Shown: positions 19,920 to 25,208 of the stretch, piece by piece
Position numbering within the stretch: the first letter of the stretch is position 1
Layout of the letters: each line of letters starts with the position of its first letter
Source: Silene noctiflora
Taxonomy: Eukaryota; Streptophyta; Magnoliopsida; Caryophyllales; Caryophyllaceae
Assembly: GCA_009801015.1 (NCBI GenBank)
Contig: VHZZ01002066.1
Coordinates: forward strand, 3,756 to 28,963
Direction of reading: 5' to 3'
DNA length: 25,208 bases
The notes under the pieces: model-generated
Seen by the model: only the letters and a program-made list of their open reading frames with translations
Told to the model about the DNA's origin: nothing
Databases searched by the model: none
Made by a program: the position numbers and the translations under genes

Positions 19920-20345
19920 TTCGGGTCAAAACAAATAAGTCAGCGTTGCTTGAGTCTGGGTCAGGTCAAAACTCTCCTTTCGGATATATGCTAGGTTGAT
20001 GCTCGACTGCCTTAGGAGGTACGTATACCTACATAGGAAACATACATGGCCTCTGAGAGTTACCAAAGGGGCCCTCTCTGAGTAAATACGGTACTGGATG
20101 TATAACCAGGACCTCGCTTGACGCAAGGTCCTGGAACTCTCGTAAATGTTTGAGTAGTCTTACTTTTAGAGAGAAAAAATTGTTAGGTGAGATATCTCTT
20201 ACATGAATCTTGCACGTGTCCTCTTCGGAATGGATCCAGGGAAGATATTTATAGAGGTCTAAATTTACATTTTTGTATGAAGTGGCAAACACTTAAACCC
20301 GTGCGACCCACAGGTTGCATGCAGGGCGGGTCGACTGAGTATGCC
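19920..20345 (-). mobile_element. LTR-like insertion nested in the Tourist element
   Basis: It is less AT-rich than its surroundings. On the minus strand it has a TATA box (CTCTATAAATATCTTCC at about 20260-20244), GGTCCTGG palindromic blocks and CACGTG at 20213-20218. It has no coding frame. It could be a solo LTR scrap or other capture; the ends are unclear. Confidence 0.4.
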
Positions 20346-20348
20346 CCA

Positions 20349-20350
<2 letters not shown>

Positions 20351-20405
<55 letters not shown>

Positions 20406-20428
20406 GTAACAATAGTAGCAATAGTAGT

Positions 20429-20481
<53 letters not shown>
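20351..20481 (+). repeat. (AAT)n microsatellites
   Basis: Two long AAT tracts (about 20351-20405 and 20431-20481) are separated by AGTAACAATAGTAGC variants. Confidence 0.95.
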
Positions 20482-20483
<2 letters not shown>

Positions 20484-20640
20484 TTGGAAGTTGGAATAAT
20501 TAAACTGAAGTGAACTGAGCTGAAGTCAACTGAACTGAACTGAACTTAATGGAGCTGAACTGAACTGAACTGAACTTAATAGAGCTGAACTGAACTGAAC
20601 TTATAAGAACTGAAATTAAGTTCAAAAGAACAAGGCCTTA

Positions 20641-21105
20641 CTCAGAAAATTACTTCCTGCATGTTGAACCACAAGTCGTGCTATTAGCTAATTTATAATT
20701 TTATAGAGATTGTTTGACAATTACAAGTTATGTTACTTTCAAAGACGACCGTGCAAGTTATTGTAGTATTAAAACAAAGCTGTGAGAGGTTTTAAATTAA
20801 GACGGCCTCAAGCAAGCAAGACCAACTCAGCAAGAGCAAGACCAACTCAGCAAGTTATTATAACATCTTCTCCCTTAAAACTTGCGAAAAATTTGACAGG
20901 ACATAACACCCAATCAACTAATGACATACATACACACCAGAAAAAAGGAATTTAATTAACCACTATAAACTTGTTTTCTCATAGCCTAGAAAAGCATTCT
21001 AATTTTCTCCCTCAATTGCAGGGGAAACCTATTCTTCAAGAAAAGAACTCTCGACTAAACAGGTAATAAAGACAATGTGATATATACTCAACACCATATC
21101 TATTC
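20641..21105 (-). other. 3' flank of the UTR2-like gene
   Basis: It holds the presumed 3' UTR and spacer. No other gene is seen, and the poly(A) site cannot be placed with confidence. Confidence 0.5.
20811..20854 (+). repeat. Two-copy 21-base tandem repeat
   Basis: AAGCAAGACCAACTCAGC and AGAGCAAGACCAACTCAGC sit side by side, 252 bases below the UTR2-like stop codon. Confidence 0.7.
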
Positions 21106-24100
21106 TCACACCTCGGACCGCATTTCTTGACCCTCCTCGTTAATCAACCGGCTAAATTCTTCTTCTTCTTTGGACAATCGTTTCTCCGACTTGAACACCG
21201 CTATAGGGAGTGATACTCTTCTTTGAGGAGGCTTGTTATTATCAGGTAGGAGTTTGAGTGCAATCCCCATGCCTATCAATATCAGACCTGTTCCGTGCTG
21301 TTCGGTCAAAGGTTTTGTGAAGATCAAGTATGATAGAAGCAATGTCACTGCCTTCCTAGCTGTAGTCACCTGAGATCCAACTCAATGAAATCAATACCCT
21401 CAAATAGAATATTATACTCCATATATATCGTTCTTGCATGTCGACGACGCTAACTTTGACCCTTAATCTAATCAAGAAATCTTTCATAAGCATTTTTCTA
21501 TATAAATAGAATGTTGTTCGCGTTTTCTTTTGCAACATACTTTTTGTTCCGAATTTGAGACCCAATGGTTCCTCTTTGTGAGTTTGTGGTATACGGAAGC
21601 CACGAGGACAGTTTTATGCTAATGGGACTCAACAACAAGATGAATATCAACCTTCATGACTTTTAACTAAAAGTTTCGAAAAATGAACCGCATAAAAAAG
21701 CGGGCTTTCGCGAAAATTCAGGCGTCATATGGTATCGGTTTTTCTGAAAATAAAATTGAAGTTTCTAAAAGTTCCTTCTAAAGAAAATGACACGGGTAAA
21801 AAAAAGAAAAAAAAAAGAGCATATTTAGTTATTTACCATGGCAGTGGTTGCAGCACCAAACAAAGCAATGAGAGATAAGACAGAGACTTGACCAATAAAG
21901 GTTGCCATGGCTTCAAAAACCAATACACCATACACATAGGGATGCTGCACAAGGGTTAAAACAAAAGTGTCAATTTAATCACAAAGACAATGTGAGGTTT
22001 AAGGGAAAAGACAACCATATGCTTAATGAAAGCTGAAAAGAGGAATTCTACCTGAGAACATGATGTCCATGCCCTGAATAATTCTCCTGTCAGCACCATG
22101 GGAGGGATCAACATCGGCAAACCCACAACGGTTGAGCAGAACAACATCTCCATCTATGAGGAAAACACAAAGAAAAGTCGTTATAGCCATAATTTTAAAA
22201 TGCTGAATCACATGTGCGAGTGTGTGACATAGGATGCAAAGATCACACCTGAGTTGTTTCAGGATTCATGGTAAATATCGCCTCTTGCACGTTCCCGAGG
22301 AATGAATCCATGACTAGGGCGCCAGTAATCATGATAACGCCAACTATGCTGAAGTTTGGGGATGTTTGGGCATCTGCCAGAGTGAAAAGGATCAAACCGA
22401 CCACTAATAGTATTGCAGATACATACTCATGTGGAGGGTATTTTCGCCTTAGACCCGGGATAAAAGCGCCCATTATCATCACAGGCAAAACCTGGTGGAA
22501 TCACAATGTACATGATCAGTAGCTTGTTGAAAGCAATATCAGCTATCATGCATCGACAAGTAGCGTCCTAAACTCCTAATTTGTAAGCACTGCTTATTTA
22601 GGAGGCATCCAAGAAAAGGGTAGGGAAGGCGTAGCGCCACAGCCGATAGCATAACAAGTCAAACCAAAAATATCTCTTTCAACCTCCACTTGTTGTAATT
22701 AAATGACAAGAGTAGTAGGTATCATTACGTAACTTATAGTTCCTTCAGAAAGTTAACTCTAAACAAAGTCACCATCACACAAACAATAGTACAGTATATT
22801 ACTACCTAATAGCTCAATTAACACAATTTCTAATGACTATGCCTAAACTAGAATTCACCATCAAACATGCATTATTTGACTTTCTTATCGTTACTTGTAT
22901 CGACAATACTGTTGTTTTCATAATCATCAGCAGTTTCACATTACGATTATGTCGGCCAACCCCAATACATTTTGGAACGAAGACTCTTTTGTCATTTCAA
23001 AGAACTTGTAGACCTATCATACAATGCCATCATTAAAATATTAAACCAAGCAGAAATCATGCACATAATTCAGGAAGTCAAGTACCTTGGTGGATTTGAA
23101 CATAATTTGTGCCGGATAATTAAGCCAAGCCAAGGATCCTTTAGTTAATCCATGAGATCCCATGAGTACAGCAGACAATTTGACATAAGTCTTCCATGGA
23201 TTCACCATTTGTTTGGTGGTGAAGCCATTCAAGTAGATTAAAGCTAGGTACACAAACCCCTGAATAAATGTGAAGTACCAACCATAGCTGCAACAACAAA
23301 CCCATATTACTCACATTAAATTATTAACACTTTTTTAGTTTGCACCATCTAATACAAATAAAAAAATGAATGTCACCGATTAATAATATAATCGGTTTTG
23401 GAGATAACTTCCACTTTGAGTACCAAAAAAAAAAAAAAAAAAAATAACTTCCACTTTACAAGAATTATGAAGTGGGATTAGGATCATTGATATTTTGTGT
23501 TTCTTTTACACAATTTCGGACAAATATAGTACTCCCTCCGTCTCAATCTTTTGTTTACTTTTTATTTTTATGTTTCAATCAAATGCAAACAAATGATTTC
23601 GGACCGAGGAAACATGTTTTTAAAATTGAAATGCAAATAAAAAATAAATAGTGTTATTTTAATACGATTATGGAAAATATTTCTGAAAGCCGAATTCGGG
23701 TCGAAATCGCCTGACACAATTTCAACTTTTGATAACATAATTAGAGCCTGAGATTATTTACCAGCTACCCACAAGGCCTAAAAATGACAAAAGAACAGTG
23801 TACCAAAATTCTGAAACTCACCTAAATTTGAGCCTGTTGTATACATATTCCTGCAACAAGAAAAATACCCATTTACCAAAATCAGCTAAAATTCCCCAAA
23901 TAACACAATTTGCAATTGTTTTAATCATAAATTAGCAATAACATTTAGTCATACGCCATGATCTCAATTAGGCACAAATTTGCTATAAACCATGACTATA
24001 TACATACGAAGTACTACATTACAAAATCCTATATTAAGATCACATGCATGGTAAGTTTAGATAACAAAATTACCACACATGGTAATTTTTACCGTAACTC

Positions 24101-24484
24101 ATGGTAAAAAAAATTACTTATCTCAGTGCAACAAAAAAAAAAACAGAGAAGTCAAGTATCTATATACACTTTGTTTGAAATCCTCGTCACAGAAAAGTCA
24201 AATAGATAGCTATTAACCAGAACAGTAAAACTCGAAACATAATCAATTTGATCATTGAATTATCAATCCCCAATAAACCCAATTGTTTTTTTTAATAGAC
24301 TAAATAATTGGATTAATTAAAATAATTAAAAAGAAGAACAAACCTCACAAATGCCATTAACAAGGTAACCAAAGAAAAACCCAGAAGAGCAAATAAGAAA
24401 TTGATGCCAAACTGGTCTGCTTGTTAAGTTAATTCCAAACAAAGACCTTGTTTGTTCTTCATTATTATTATTATTGTTCTTCAT
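21106..24484 (-). CDS. UTR2: UDP-galactose/UDP-glucose transporter 2-like nucleotide-sugar transporter (7 exons, 362 aa)
   Basis: Exons: 24484-24344, 23850-23822, 23287-23086, 22491-22249, 22153-22052, 21944-21837, 21369-21106. All junctions are GT-AG, the frame is kept, and the total is 1089 nt with TGA. The protein is very hydrophobic, with about ten membrane spans, as expected for the SLC35B-type drug/metabolite transporter superfamily. Recognisable stretches include [20 protein letters not shown] (residues 48-67), [18 protein letters not shown], the [16 protein letters not shown] block across the exon 3/4 join, [16 protein letters not shown] across exons 4/5, and [20 protein letters not shown] in exon 7. 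The invariant lysines of the STKVLPVM and TARKAVT motifs are present. Homologues move UDP-sugars (or related nucleotides) from cytosol into ER/Golgi in exchange for nucleotide monophosphate. The C-terminal 40 residues are hydrophilic and end in RSEV, so there is no KKxx retrieval signal. The 2 versus other UTR paralogue assignment is from memory. Confidence 0.92.
23532..23613. mobile_element. Short Stowaway-like MITE in UTR2-like intron 2
   Basis: The left end CTCCCTCCGTCTCAATCTTT follows TA. The right side, read as complement, is TTTCCTCGGTCCGAAATC and then ATTTGTTTGC, pairing imperfectly. At 82 bases it is nearly all hairpin. Confidence 0.6.
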
Positions 24485-24624
24485 TATTCTGATGAAATTA
24501 CTAGCAATTAATTAAAAAATAAATAAAAAGTGAATGGAAATTAATGATTTTGGTTAGAAATTAGATATAGACATAAATAATTGGGATTTGATTCTGGTTT
24601 TCTTTTGTGTTCTCTGGTTTTTAT

Positions 24625-24770
24625 TGAGAGAAAAAAAAGAGAGGTGTTGTGTTGTATAATTGTATTGTATTGTGTTGCGAATTGTTGAATTTTAGGAGAA
24701 AGAGGTCATCTTGGGGAGTTTTATTAGTGGAAGGAGACTGATTGAGGTTTAGTACTTACATACCTTTTAT
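24625..24770 (-). promoter_or_regulatory. Candidate core promoter of the UTR2-like gene
   Basis: On the minus strand AATTATAAAAGG lies at about 24770-24759 and a pyrimidine-rich CCTCTCTTTTTTTTCTCTCA run at about 24644-24625. This suits a plant TATA box plus Y patch and a 5' UTR of roughly 150-250 bases. Confidence 0.45.
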
Positions 24771-24877
24771 AATTATTCTTGAGGGGTGTCGGGTAGGTCC
24801 AATTTGTAATCTACAGAGTAATTTTCTACCCAAAAATAAGAATTATCCTTCTCACCCACCCTCTTTATAATATTTTA

Positions 24878-25208
24878 CTAGTTTGACATCCGTGCGTTGC
24901 AATGGGGTAATTAACTTAGTTGTAATACTACGTTTTATGTCTAATTATTTGTTTACATGTGATTAAAATATTTTTTTCAAATAAAATAAAAGATAAAACA
25001 CTTTGTTAATGAAAAAAAAAGTTGTAAGGCTTAATATTTATATGATATTGTTGTCACTGACGCGTCTGTTAATATAATCTCTTATTATATGAGCTTTCTA
25101 AGGCAATATTTGAGTGACTCAAAAAATTTTGGATTGATACTAAGTTAAATGATACTCTTATTTATAATCATGGGGTCACTCCATAATTTTTTGATTTTAG
25201 ACCATTCA
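24878..25208 (-). mobile_element. Possible Helitron 3' terminus, running past the window end
   Basis: The minus strand reads CGCACGGATGTCAAACTAGT, with a degraded GTGC/GCAC hairpin region followed by CTAG and a T at the insertion site. This suits a Helitron 3' end. The rest continues beyond the window, so this is not proven. Confidence 0.35.

Larger units (their letters stand above)
19659..20637. mobile_element. Tourist (PIF/Harbinger)-like element, 979 bp, with TTA target duplication
   Basis: The left end GGCCATGTTCTTTTGGACTG and the complement of the right end (GGCCTTGTTCTTTTGAACTT) form terminal inverted repeats. TTA lies at 19656-19658 and 20638-20640. Subterminal CTGAACTGAAC repeats occur at both sides, and the right side carries a ~37-base tandem. 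The centre holds a foreign-looking segment (about 19920-20345) and AAT microsatellites. Confidence 0.82.

Noticed and set aside
20029..20292. 87-residue minus-strand frame in the nested segment
   Set aside because: The sequence looks like a non-coding LTR with a TATA box, and the frame shows no protein family motif.
1..25208. CRISPR array, bacterial operon, phage or toxin-antitoxin system
   Set aside because: The window is plant nuclear DNA with spliced genes; no regularly spaced identical repeats with unique spacers exist.

Overview
The window is nuclear DNA of a flowering plant. It holds three intron-rich genes with GT-AG introns, AT-rich spacers, and many miniature transposons and LTR-retroelement scraps. 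Arrays of a CTCGATCGAG palindrome, GAGACGGTCTTA-type terminal repeats and a CTGAACTGAAC-rich Tourist element suggest Caryophyllales, perhaps Caryophyllaceae. That placement is inferred from repeat style alone. One N at 5292 shows this is a draft assembly.

Layout. 1-3183 is a decayed Ty3/gypsy-type LTR complex, with trinucleotide microsatellites and a complete 1.26 kb LTR at 1924-3183. 3184-5987 is AT-rich spacer with three miniature elements (4901-5025, 5132-5222, 5228-5603) and an ACCCG-rich tract next to the first gene. 5988-17413 (+) is a 15-exon SET-domain protein methyltransferase gene of the Rubisco LSMT-like class, 531 residues. Its introns are swollen by Copia gag remnants, MITEs and other inverted-repeat elements. 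18054-19140 (-) is a two-exon VIT/CCC1-family membrane transporter gene, 273 residues, convergent with the first gene. 19656-20640 is a Tourist-like element carrying an LTR-like segment and AAT microsatellites. 21106-24484 (-) is a seven-exon nucleotide-sugar transporter gene of the UTR2 type, 362 residues. After its promoter, a possible Helitron 3' end starts at 24878 and runs to the window edge.

The three genes do not form a pathway: one is a protein-lysine methyltransferase, one a metal transporter-like protein and one an endomembrane nucleotide-sugar carrier. All exon junctions were joined by hand, and every join keeps the reading frame and the family motifs, so all three genes look intact.

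I found no new multi-gene system. The most notable features are a stop-free, frame-preserving, strongly hydrophobic first intron in the methyltransferase gene, a duplicated intron block bracketing Copia gag scraps, two MITEs placed almost end to end near the same gene, and a possible 3' UTR intron at its convergent border.
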